In this document: one piece after another, positions 22,839-35,000 of the stretch | Layout: every line of letters begins with the position of its first letter | Numbering within the stretch: the stretch's first letter is position 1 | Source of the DNA: Triatoma infestans | Lineage: Eukaryota; Arthropoda; Insecta; Hemiptera; Reduviidae | Length of the DNA: 64,000 nucleotides | NCBI GenBank assembly: GCA_011037195.1 | Contig: JAAEAF010001085.1 | Span: forward strand, 124,001-188,000 | Reading direction: 5' to 3' | Program-made: the position numbers and the translations under genes | Notes under the pieces: model-generated | Database searches by the model: none | Seen by the model: the letters and a program-made list of their open reading frames with translations, nothing else | Told to the model about the DNA's origin: nothing

Positions 22839-23240
22839 GACCTTAGGAGAGAGTTAATTACACGATTAGTTCCTTCTGCTTCAAATAAAATACTTTGCTG
22901 GAATAAATAGGACAAATTAAATGTAAACAGTTTTAAATTTCAGAAATATTTTTATTTAAAACTCATCAATAGAACAAAACAAAAATAGGTATATATTGAA
23001 ATTTACAACAGTTTCACTTTTCATTCTCATTCTTAATTTTATTTTAATCGGCCAAAAACCACTTACAACAAATTAAGATGGTCAAAAATTGTGTTTAATA
23101 TTTTATAAATCTGTACATTTAATAAACATGCAATTACAATATAAATATACATATATGTATATATAAAGATTTAGTTTATATATTTATATATATAAAGGAG
23201 AGATCAAGGTACGTGTTATGTACGCACAAATAACTGAAAT
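22839..23240. repeat. 402-bp interspersed repeat, copy 1
   Basis: From GACCTTAGGAGAGAGTTAAT to CGCACAAATAACTGAAAT this segment is almost identical to 24949-25361. It is non-coding. The element does not start with TG or end with CA, and its flanks differ, so it looks like an interspersed element rather than an LTR pair. Confidence 0.92.
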
Positions 23241-23509
23241 AACTGGATTATTTAAAGGAGCTCTCTTTACTTGGTCATATGCAAATTATTTGTAACCCTA
23301 TTCTGATCCACACACTGCTAGGTATTTGTCAAGTAGTTGCTCATTACTTGATAGTCTTTTCTGGTCAAGGATATTGAAAACAATTCTGTTTAGTTTCTTG
23401 ACGGGAATTATAATATTGTAAGAATTGTAATTTATGATTATGAGTTTAGAATTTGTGGAAAAAAAAAAAACGAAGAAGATAACATCTCTCATCATTTAAT
23501 TTGAAGAAC

Positions 23510-24300
23510 AATAACATTTTTTTTACATTCTCTTACTGTTAGTAAGAGATAAGAGGAAATACCACTTTACTGAACATTTTTTTTTTTTTTACTTTTCTGC
23601 GACTTTCTGAAAAATGGCTCCAACGATTTTCATTCATCTTAATATACAACTACAATACTAAGAGCTACAATTTTTCAAGGAAAATCATTTCTGGGCACTT
23701 TTGGGGGAGCGATGGGATTAGGTTTCCTATAAAAGCTATTTCAATTTATTACACAATTCTATAATCTAAATAATATTAAGTAGATGAAATATGTTGTTGA
23801 AATTCTGAGTTTGAGGAAAATCGGATGACCGAAATGCGTTTTTATTGAAAAGTATTTTCCAATTTTCCCCTATTTTCTCTGAAACAGCTCCAACGATTTT
23901 CTATAAACTAAGAATCTGAACTATACATAAAAGAGCTACATTTATTTGAAAATATAATTTCTCCGGGTAAACTCATTTAAGGGGCTTTTGGGGGAGAGGG
24001 AGGGTTTTATTTTCCTCTAAAGTGCTTTCATAGTTGATTATACAATTCTACCATCTAAACAAAATTAATTAGAAATAAATACATTGCCACAATCCTGAGT
24101 TTCTTGAAAATTAAGTGTGTTTTGGAAGTGCGTTATTTCATTTTTTGCGATTTTTCTCCATAAAAACACTGATGATCAATTTCATTAAATTTGGTATAGT
24201 AACTATAAAACTTGTCAGTTAAGTAACTATAACACTTTGTAAACTGCAATAAGAGAAAGTTGTGTGAGCTCTCTCTTATAATTCTCTCCTATCCACTCAC
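23510..24300 (+). repeat. dispersed repeat family, about two and a half units
   Basis: Starts with the inverted motif 'ctcttactgttagtaagag' near 23530. Units follow with boundaries near 23800 and 24085. The usual landmarks 'gagctacaattttt', 'ttttgggggagcgatggg' and 'tgagtttgaggaaaatcgg' are present. Confidence 0.78.
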
Positions 24301-24635
24301 TCCATCCTGTTTCAAATCAAACATAACTATCAAATAGCCGCCAAATCAACGGTATCGTATAGTGAATTTTTCATTTCTCTTGTTTGTGCTAGCTATTCTA
24401 ACAATGATTCATTTGAAAATTCAAAGATTAAAATAAAAGTTAAGTCATTGGACTAAATTGGAAAGTATAATTTTCACATACGAGTTCTAACATACTCCAC
24501 TGGAATGCACTCAGTCAAGGATCAGTATAAAAATTTTTCTGCAATCATTTAAGTCGTTTAGAAGATAAAGTTTTAATAGAGTTTATGAACTGATTTTGCT
24601 GCTGTGCAGGTCTGTGTTTTCGCACTGCTTAATCA

Positions 24636-24690
24636 AAATATCCTGATGATAGGCGAATGTCTCAAACCGGTCAATGACCACAAAAGTGAA
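24636..24690 (+). ncRNA. degenerate hammerhead-like motif
   Basis: The plus strand reads CTGATGA, stem II AGGCGAATGTCT, then CAAACCGGTC and ATGACCACAAAA. The same sequence family as at 45.3-45.5 and 57.5 kb, but the conserved GAAA has become CAAA and stem I lost pairing, so it should be inactive. Confidence 0.45.
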
Positions 24691-24719
24691 GCATGCTAAA
24701 ACGAAAATATCAGCTCTGC

Positions 24720-24800
24720 GGATTCAACCACAGCATTCCCCCAGGACCCCCAAAAAAATCAATATTCCTGGGAAAAATTTTAATATAAAATGATGTCTGT
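24720..24800 (-). repeat. short inverted fragment of the dispersed repeat family
   Basis: Reads 'ccaaaaaaatcaatattcct' and 'gggaaaaattttaatataaa', the reverse complement of the family's 'ggaaaattcat' region. Confidence 0.55.
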
Positions 24801-24948
24801 TTGTAAAAACTAAATCACAATACATTCTCTTGAAGCAGAATTTATAAAAAAAACTGATATATTTTATATACTTAAAAAGTAAAAACAGATTCAATTCATA
24901 GATTTGTTCATTATAGAACCTGCTGTAAATCATTGCTATTTACAAATA

Positions 24949-25361
24949 GACCTTAGAAGAGAGTTAATTACACGATTAGTTCCTTCTGCTTCAAATAAAA
25001 TACTTTGCTGGAATAAATAGGACAAATTTAAATGTAAACAGTTTTAAATTTCAGAAATATTTTTATTTAAAACTCATCAATAGAACAAAACAAAAATAGG
25101 TATATATTGAAATTTACAACAGTTTCACTTTTCATTCTCATTCTTAATTTTATTTTAATCGGCCAAAAACCAGTTACAATTAAGATGGTCAAAAATTGTG
25201 TTTAATATTTTATAAATCTATACATTTAAAAAACATGCAATTACAATATAAATATACATATATGTATATATAAAGATTTAGTTTTTTTTTTTTTATTATA
25301 CATATATATAAAAAAAAGGAGAGATCAAGGTACGTGTTATGTACGCACAAATAACTGAAAT
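24949..25361. repeat. 402-bp interspersed repeat, copy 2
   Basis: Near-identical direct repeat of 22839-23240, slightly longer because of a T run near 25284. Confidence 0.92.
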
Positions 25362-25806
25362 CTCGTTTTTATCTAGTTGTTATATGTAATAATATTGAAA
25401 ATGATTTGACATTTGTAATAATCTTGAAAATAATTTAAAAAAATCACTCAGTTTCTAACACTGTATATTTATTAAACCATTTTGCAAATAATGAAAACTA
25501 AGAAGAAATTGTCATAAATAATAAAAATCTAACATCTTTTTGAAATTTGGAATGGTTCTAGATAACTTTCTTTCTCTTTCTTACCTGCACTAGTTGCAGA
25601 GGAGTTTCTTCCATCATAAGAAGTTCATCAGTGTATAGAGAAGTAGATTTCCCCTTTTAAAAAATTTCAGCCACATCGACTAACTAACGATTTATATTTA
25701 AATATTTATATATATATATATCTGATCAATTTGATACAATCAGTTCTTTTTCATATTTGTTTTAAATTTGGGTCAATTTTGAAAGTTATTATTTCTACAA
25801 AATGTG

Positions 25807-25992
25807 ATTGTTGAAATTAAATGACAAAAGCCCTGATATTTATGTACAATTTATTATACAGTATCGAGCTTCCTACCTGTTTGATTCGTCAGTCAAATAT
25901 GGGAGCCAGGTAGAAAGTTCGATACTGTATAATAAAGTGTTTTATACATATACCTCAGGACTTTTTGTCATTTAATGTCAACAATCTCATTT
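25807..25992. repeat. palindromic MITE-like element
   Basis: Arms of about 75-80 bp, 25807-25881 and 25910-25992, are reverse complements. Landmarks are TTATTATACAGTATCGA on the left and TCGATACTGTATAATAA on the right, extending to AATGACAAAA/TTTTTGTCATT and the outer TTGTTGA/TCAACAA. The ~28 bp centre contains TTTGATTCGTCAGTCAAAT. No coding capacity. Confidence 0.88.
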
Positions 25993-27964
25993 TTTAATAC
26001 AAAACAAAGTTATAGTATTACTATTTATATTTAATTTAAAAATAAGATCAACTAAATAATGATTTCTTTTTTTTCTGTAATTATTTTACATAATTATTTG
26101 TTTTTTAACCGATCTCTGACCGATTTTTAACCGAATTTTGAAGTAATTTAATATATTAACAGTACCTACTGGTTGAAAGTAAATGTTTATAAATCATATG
26201 ACACTAAAAGCTGCTGCATAGAATAACTTTCATAGCTTGACAACTTTGCTAAGATACCTACCCCCTTTACATCTTTCCTTCTTTTATTGAAAACTTGCAA
26301 GCCTATCCAAGCGCACATTAACGTCCCCTACAATACAAAGACGCTCAACGTCCGTCATATTATGAAGACTGTAATAAAACACATAAAAGTACGTGTTTGT
26401 TAACCGATTTCAAACATTCTTTCAGAGAGCAACTTTTTTTTATCTATAAACCTATCCCAACTGCATGAAATTATTTTAAGTTTACTAGCTTTTTTTTTAA
26501 TCATCCACTTCGATCAATGTTAGCAATAAATTTCAAAGAGAGTATTCTTGCAGACCGCGACATCCAACGCCATCCATTGCCCGCCCTTAGGAATCCAACC
26601 CCAACCTCTTTGGAAAACCCATCTATTAAACAACGTGCCCTGATTGGCCACCGCCTAAGTCATAATGCATTTGTTTACATATTAAAAATTAAGTTCACCA
26701 GTTATTCTCTCTTATTTTAATTTCAGTTATTTCAGTATTAACTTTCAATATTGACTATTTTTAATGTCATCAGTCCTCTTACTATCTGAGTATGTGTTCC
26801 ATTTCAATTTCTTTTTCTTGCCTGTACCATTTTCTAACTTTCTTCCATAATCAGGAGAAGTTCAAGTAAATAAAGAAGCGGATTTCCCCTTTTAAAAAAA
26901 TTCTCTCGCATACTATTTCGACTATATATATATATATATCTGACAAATTAGATACAATCAGTCAATCAAATATGTAACCGAAAATTTAAAAATGAAAGTC
27001 AACCGTCTCTATGGAACTTGATAAATCAGATTCTAAAAATGGTAAATAATCCGAAATTTGATTAGAATCAAGAAAATAAGGTTTGATATTGACGCGACTC
27101 AAATCTCAGCATTCCGGAACTTTAGCACCTATTCATGGTAATAATAATAACAATAATAATAATTACTATACAGAGAATTCAACATGTTAATAAATATCAG
27201 GTCGTTTAACTCCGGACCAAAAAGTTTCTTTCAAAGATGTCCAAAGAGTTCATTTTTTCCTTACTTATTCGATGATTTATTAAAGCAAAATTTTTTAAAT
27301 TTCTTTTCTGAAATCTAATTTTCATATTAACTGAACTGCTTTTTGTTTTTATTTAAACAATATTAAAGTCACAATATTTATACCATGCCTTCAAGAAAAT
27401 TTATAATTACTATTAAAAAGAAGAAAAAAATAATAAGCCAAAGACCCTATTTTAAGAATGATTTCGAATTTACCCCTGTAATATTTACAAAAAAAATATA
27501 TCTTAATTTAATAATAATTCTGACAAATATTAAGATAATTTAAAGAAATATCACATAAAAATTAAATGGTAATAAAAATAGATATTATTAATGAAAACAA
27601 ACAAACTAGATAATAATACATTTAGGACTGGAAATATTTAGTTACTTTTGAAAAGTATACATAGGTCATTTATATTGAACCTTATAATTATTATATTTAA
27701 ATAGATATTAAAATACAATGTAAAACTTTTTAATATTTTCTTTTTTTATTATTAAAGTGCTAGTTTTTTCTTTAATTTTAACATAAAAATGAACTTTGAT
27801 ATGACAGTAGCTACAAAGAGATAGGAAAATATTTTTACTACTCGTTGCATGTATAAACACCTACAACAATATGCAACTAACAGAAATAAGACTAATTTTA
27901 CTTTATAATAACTTTATCTCTTAATTATTGGATAATATGATTACATTATACAAAATTAAATTAT
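25993..27964. other. non-coding, 3' flank of ITM2
   Basis: Mostly AT-rich with nothing coding. A diverged direct repeat pair is visible: 25580-25740 and 26800-26970 share 'gatttccccttttaaaaaa' followed by an AT dinucleotide run and 'gatacaatcagt'. The end is presumably the 3' UTR of the minus-strand ITM2 gene. Confidence 0.45.
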
Positions 27965-28707
27965 TCATGCCATAGCAACTGGCGTTTCTGGTGCCAGTTC
28001 TTCTAAATCAGCATAATTCACAATATGAAATATTTGGGTATTGCGCCCGGCAAATTCAATGAATTGTGCTTCAGATTCTGCACTTCTCTTATATACTGAA
28101 AGAAAAGAAATAAATAAAATCTTTGAAACAATGAGTGCTTTTTCACTTTTTTTTCTCTTAACTTGATTACCATTCTCATGCTCTAAAGAAAAAAAACAAC
28201 TGTCACTGTATTTTTACAATACATTTTCCCCATTTTGGAAAGTGGAAAACCACTTCTTCAGAGATCCTGGCATTCCTATGGGTTACCCCACCCTAACAAC
28301 ACGAACAACGCACTAGCACACACTCACACAAATGATAGGATGGACACAACTACTTCCATTTGTCGTAAACCCTTAGGCATACTTTAGCTCACTGACACAC
28401 GCGCATACTCAAACATGAATACAAAAGGACAATTATTCACAATATACTTACTTATAGACTCGCGGTGGATTACGTTTTTATAGTCGCTTCTCCCTCTATA
28501 CATTTGGCTTCTAATACATATAGAATTATCCCAAATGTATACGAACGCGAAACCATATAACGGTTAAAATGAATAAAAATGAATACAACTCTAAGTATAC
28601 TCATGACCATAAGCATAAAATACAACCTTAGACTCAAATTGGCGGCAGCAATATAATAATAATTAATAATTAATAATAAATAAGAATAAATAATAATAAT
28701 AATTATA

Positions 28708-28740
<33 letters not shown>

Positions 28741-28975
28741 ACATTATTATAAATATAAATTATAAAATTATTATTATTATTATTATTATAAATAAACATT
28801 CCAGTAGGAACATCAGGGAGATTTTGCTGCAGGGTAAAGACGAGCCGCGACCGCTGGACCCCTGATGAAGATGGCCAAGTCGGCATATTTATTACTAATA
28901 CAAGAATACAAAACAATGTGTTCACTTATACTGATGGAGGTGCCTTCCTTGCCTAAGGGCCGCGAGACACCTTAA

Positions 28976-29006
<31 letters not shown>

Positions 29007-32000
29007 GGATTGTGTCAGAGGAACAAAAAGGATGTCGTAAAGGGGCAAAAGGTTGTAAGAAACAACTTATTAAAGATGGCATCGCGTTGAAGCAAGCCCA
29101 GATTAAACAAAGAAATCTCTACCTATGCTATGTTGACTACAGAAAAGCGCTTGACTGTGTACCACATTCATAGTTGCAGAAAGTGCTACAGCTTTATAAA
29201 GTCAACCCCGCAATAAGATTATTTCTTCAGGAAGTTATGAGAGCTTGGCGAACATCTCTGGTTCTGCAGGTGGGTCAAAATTCCATTACAACCGATAAGA
29301 TACCAGTCAGAATCTTTCAGGGGGATTCTCTCAGTCCTCTCTGGTTTTGTTTAGCATTGAATCCGCTGTTCCGAATGCTTAATAGGTCGGTTTTGAATGG
29401 AAAACTGTGGACTCAGACCCATGTATACTAACACATCTTTTCAACATGGATGACCTGAAATTGTACGGAGGAAATAAAAAACAATTGGATCAACTAATTC
29501 AAATAGTTGTGATGTACATGCGGGACATTCAGATGAGTTCGGCCTGGAGAAGTGTCGCACCCTTAGTATATGTCAAGGGAAAGGAGAGAATAATGACTTC
29601 GTAACGCCGGATGGAGATGCTTTTGAAGCCATGGACGAACATTCTTACTATCAGTATCTAGGAGTGCAGCAATCTAAACGAACTGAGCACATGTGAATGA
29701 AGAAGCAGCTGAAGTCGAAATGTCAAAGCGCTTGCAAACAGTTTTGAGATCTCAGTTGAACTTTAGAAATATGGTACTGGCAATCAACTCTTATGTCATT
29801 CCCACGCTATCTTATTCCTTTGGAATTATATCTTGGTCCAAAACGGATTTAGAAGGACTTGAAAGAGGAATGAGGGCAGAAATGACGAAATACAGAATGC
29901 ATCATCGGAACTCCTGTGTTGAATGCATCACTCTCCCAACGGCAGAAGATGGTGCAGGGATCGTGAGCATAATAGATCAGCACAATAGTCAAATATGCTC
30001 ACTGAGAAGGTATTTCTTTGACAGATGCGATGATTTATGTCTTCATGGAGTTGTTTGCGGTTTGGATTTGCAATAGACGCCACTAAATCTGAGTGACCGA
30101 TCGCCTCAAGCGAACGGAAATGGATGTGCCAGAAACGGTAAGAACATGGAAAGCCAAACCATTGCACGGGAAGTTTGCATATGACCTTAAACGGCCGAAT
30201 ATCGACAAATCAGCGTCGAACGCATGGCTTAGGAACGGCGAACTTTTCTCGGAAACAGTTGGGTTCATGATGGCCATTCAAGACCAGGTCATGGGCACCA
30301 CAAATATTATAAAAAGCATATTATTAACGACGCCGCAGTGGCAGATGATGTCTGCAGACGGTGCCGCGATGAATGTTCGGTTTTGGCCCCCAATGAATAC
30401 ACTAAGCGTCACAACAATGTCGCTAGAAGATGAAAGCATAACGCTACTGTTCCCCTAGAACGCCCAAAAAATCAATTTCTCTGGAAAAATGTTTTAAATA
30501 AATGTCTTTAGATAGTATTCGAAGTTTAAAGAAAACTCCTCGTTGGAGCAAAATCACAAAAAATGGAAGTCGCACTTCCGGTTGATGGATTTGTGGCAGT
30601 ACCTAAACGGAATAACAGCTTTTCTTTTTGAGATATCTGTTAACCCGCATAGACAGATAGACAGACAGCAACACACATACATACATACATACATACATAC
30701 ATACATACATACACATACACCCACAAACATATATACTCTCAGACATATATATATATATATAGACCATTCGCTAAAAATATTTGCTGTTTGCTATACTTCC
30801 TCTTACTAGGAGTAAGAGAAAGCAATAAATAGAATTAGGCGATAATATTAGGAGATCTGGAAAATGGAAGTTATATGTATGTATACAAGTACATAATATG
30901 CATTCAACTAAATATTCAACTGGCCTTAGTAGAGAATCCGTAGGTTGCAGTAGAGTATCGTACATTACATCAAAAAGGGTTTCTAGATCCAAAAAGTATT
31001 TGAAGGACCACAGTGTTGTCTACCAAAAAATGTTTCACATAAGGTATATTTATGTGAACTAACACTCTTTTTTCCGTAACACGTGAAAAACTGGGGAAAA
31101 CATTAAAATCTTCATTTTTTTTGTTTTTGCATTCCCATTATAGATTCGCGTTGATCAAAACTGTGTTCATTTCAAAAGAATTAACTCCTTCAGATTGTAC
31201 CATTCAGAAGATAAGGTAAAATAAAGTAATTATATTACTCTATGTGAAAAGTAGGATTGTTCAATAAATTTAATTGTTTCAACTCACCACCATTAACAAA
31301 TTTTTCAAGTTTGTAAATTGGATAATTATTACATTCACGTGTGATTATTAGTCCCAAACCATCTCTATCCTTAATTGCTGGAGTTATAACTCGCATTGTC
31401 TCTCGTAGCAAGTCCGTATTAACATCATAATGACCTAAAATAGCACGCTCATATTAACACAATATTTAGTTTTTTTTTTTCTAAAAAAGAAGAAATAATT
31501 TTTGTAAAACTAATTTTCTCACCTTCTCGCATTTTCTTAACTAAATCTACCAAAGTAGCAGGAGGTAACACAATACTACGATTCAGTGGCATAATGAAAC
31601 AGCGCCCACCATTCGTATCAACTATAGCGGTTTTGTTCTAAAATAAAATTACTAAAATAAATGTCAAGAAACAAAAAAAAATATATATAAAACGTAACAT
31701 ATTTTAAAAAGTGACTGAATATTTACAATACTGAAGTCATGAACGAATCTACTATTTTTCCCTCCAGAGAATTCTGGGACGCTGATTTTTTCGTATGTAT
31801 CATCAATTTCGAATTCTTCGTGGTAGAAACCAATTGGTTCACCACCCTTGTTAGCCATGAGATGTTCTGTCATTGTCTAATTGAAAAAAACAAAAACTTG
31901 AAGAATGAAAGTTAAAAATATATATATATAAAATATAAAAATTAAAAGATAATTATTATTACCTTAAATACATTCAAATCTTCTTCATTTTTCAAATTAT

Positions 32001-35000
32001 CAATTTCAACTGAAGTTTGCCGAAGCAAGCCACTGGTATAACTATTTTCTTCATAAGGAATACTGCACCAACCATGAAACTTCTGCATCTAATTTATTTT
32101 GATAATTTAAAACAAACAAAATTATCAGCCTTTCTACACAGTTTTTACTGTTATAACATCATTACTACAACATTACACACCGTTTGTCGTACTATATATA
32201 TTCACAACAGTAAATATTTTCGTTAGTAAATGTTCCAGTTTCAATTAAATTAAATACGGCAAATATGATTAAGATTCTTGTTTTTCGCTTACAATATCAT
32301 CCGTACAGTCACAATATTTGTTTATGAAAATAATGAAAAAAGCTTGCCTTTCATTTTATCCAAAATTGACACTGACTTTTTAATTTCTCCAAAGCTCTGG
32401 AAATATTAAAATGTACTCTATTTTCCGGGTCAGGGTCACTTTTTTATTTTCTTAAAAATCTTGCAATTTAAACATTTCAAAGAAAATCAGACTGCTCCAA
32501 GATGGCTAAGAAATTTGATCTAAATCAAATATTAAAACCGGCGGACGAAATCTCAAAACAAAAAATTGCGTCGAAATTTAAATAGAAAGACTTATCTTAT
32601 ACCCAGTTATGACGGCCTGCAAAACGCATGATTTATTTGGTGCAGTACTAATCATTTTGGAATATAAAGTCATTGAAGTTCAACAATGTAACTTATATTA
32701 ATGTATGGATTACTCGGTGTTTTCCTCTTTCGCTCATACAGAAGAAAGTTCTCCTGATGGATACTTGGTGTGATAACTGATAACATCTCCAGGCTATAGA
32801 CGGTTCTAGAATGGATAGTAAGTCTGGAGCTGTGGTCTATTTTGAGACAGGAGATTACTTGACATTATCGCTTGGTGAATAGACCACTGTCTTCCAGGCT
32901 GAGGTCTGTGCTATTATTTGCTGTATTTTGGATGAACAGGTACTTAACACCAACTTAAAAGGTGTTTACATCTCCTCGGACAATCAAGCTGCATTGAAGG
33001 AGCTGAATTCATGTGTTTCCAGGTAAGTACAAGAATGATCTAAAAGTCTGGAAGAGCTTTCTTCTTTGAAGGATGTGCTTCTAGTCTGGATATCTGGTCA
33101 TATGGGAATTTTTGGGATGAGGTGGATAGGTTCGCGTGTGTATAGGTTCTCTTCCTTTCATTGGTCCCGAGCCTTCTCAAAGTTTTTAAGGGGTAAAGTT
33201 TTTAACAATGAAGATTTAGCAATAGTGTGCGGCCTGGGTTTTGGCAGTGGAATGAAAAATGGTCCACCATTACCAATTTTAAGAATCTAGGGTGCTACAA
33301 TGGTTTTACAATTGTCTATTAGCCTAAATACATGTTTAGAAAAAAAATGCAAAGCTAATTCCTAAGATCATACCTGAGCTCGGACGAATTGTTTATAGAG
33401 ATATAGTCCTGTAATCACACCACAGCTCATCACCAGTAATGCGGTCAAGAAGAGAAAAGCTGTAGAAGCAGAGTTCACTCGACGTTCTCTGACCAATTCT
33501 CTAAATGCCACAGAACGGATTGGCGGTACAGGACGTCCAGGTTCAGTACATCTCTCTGGCTGCAAGTTTACTTAATGTTTATCAAAATCATCCTAATTTA
33601 TTTTCTCTACTTCCTTAGCCATTTAAGAATCAAGTTTAAGATAATAAAATCCATAAAAATCGTATATCCAAAAATGTACTAAATGTAAAACTTTACAAAC
33701 GTTTAGAAAGGTAACCCTTCATTTTTATTTATTTTTACTAACACTGAAATATGGGGAATCTTGTAATAAAATCATCAGCTTCTTCAAACACAATGTTTTA
33801 TATATAAAGAAAGAGTAAGAAACTTCAAAGCAAACTGAAAAAAATAACAGTATTAATTTAATCCATCTTTTACAATCCGTGACTCAACCAAAAAAAACTC
33901 ATCTACAAACATAGTACACAAAAAACCTATTATTTCTTTATATTTCTGAAAATTACATTACTTTTTCTTTCCCAGTGAACTCGATGTTTAAAATTACTAG
34001 TAAAATAATATTATACGGTTTCCGCGTCCATTTTCATGAAAAACACTTGAGTTTCCGGGTTGAGACCGCGTCAGTGGTTTGCTAGAAACCGACGTTTCGT
34101 CCATAAGGCAATGAGCCTATTCAGGATAATGGAGTTAATGGATTCCTCCATTAGCTTTCAAGGTGTAACGACTCTGAAGAGGCTCATTGGAATATGGGCG
34201 AAACTCAAGTGTTTTACTCCATCTTATTGTTACTAACATGTACATTTCGAAATTACTAATTTGAACCATAGAATTAGCTCAGAACAATTGCAACAGGGTA
34301 TACTTATATACCAAAGAAACATTATTTCAAATCAGGACTTACAAATAAAATCAGTATCCACAGAATATAGACAGTTTGAAAATTGATTCATTTTATTTTA
34401 TCCATATCACTAATAAAATAAACAAGAATTTTGTTTTTCCTGCGCTATAACTTCGGCTATTCAGCCATTCTGCGTCCCGCTGGCGACTGATGTTCGTTTA
34501 GTTGGATATCCAAAAGGCACGTTGCGCGAACATCTCCCCCCCATACAGGATATATCATTGCCGAATGGATTTTCAATGGAATACTAGTTTTTGTATGATA
34601 AAAACATCAATGTATTAAATTATCAATTTTTACTTTCTCTTATTCCTAGTAAGAAGAATATTGCAGTCGTGCCAGTTTTTCGAAACTGAGTTTTCACCGG
34701 AAATACATGTTTTGGAATCCATTGCCTACGAAAAAAATGTTTTTAGCGAATTGTCGATGTAATGTGTGTGTGTTTGTGTAACAGAATATCTCAAAAATGA
34801 AAAGTCCCAGAAGATTCCAACTTGGTATTCCGTTAATGCACTACCACTGCCTTAGACAAGAAGAATTAGGCAATCAACCGGAAGTGCGACTTTACTGAAA
34901 GTTTTTTCCAGAATTTCGTGATTTTTTCCAAAACGGTTCCAACGATGTTATTTAAACTTCGTTATTTAAACTACAGCTATGTAACATATAAGTACCTATC

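Noticed and set aside
22839..25361. Direct repeats as the two LTRs of one retrotransposon
   Set aside because: No TG..CA ends, no primer-binding site or polypurine tract, and the DNA between them is the dispersed repeat family.
28850..28900. CTGATGAAGATGGCC near 28863 as another hammerhead-like motif
   Set aside because: No GAAA or stem III follows; only the first half of the pattern is present.
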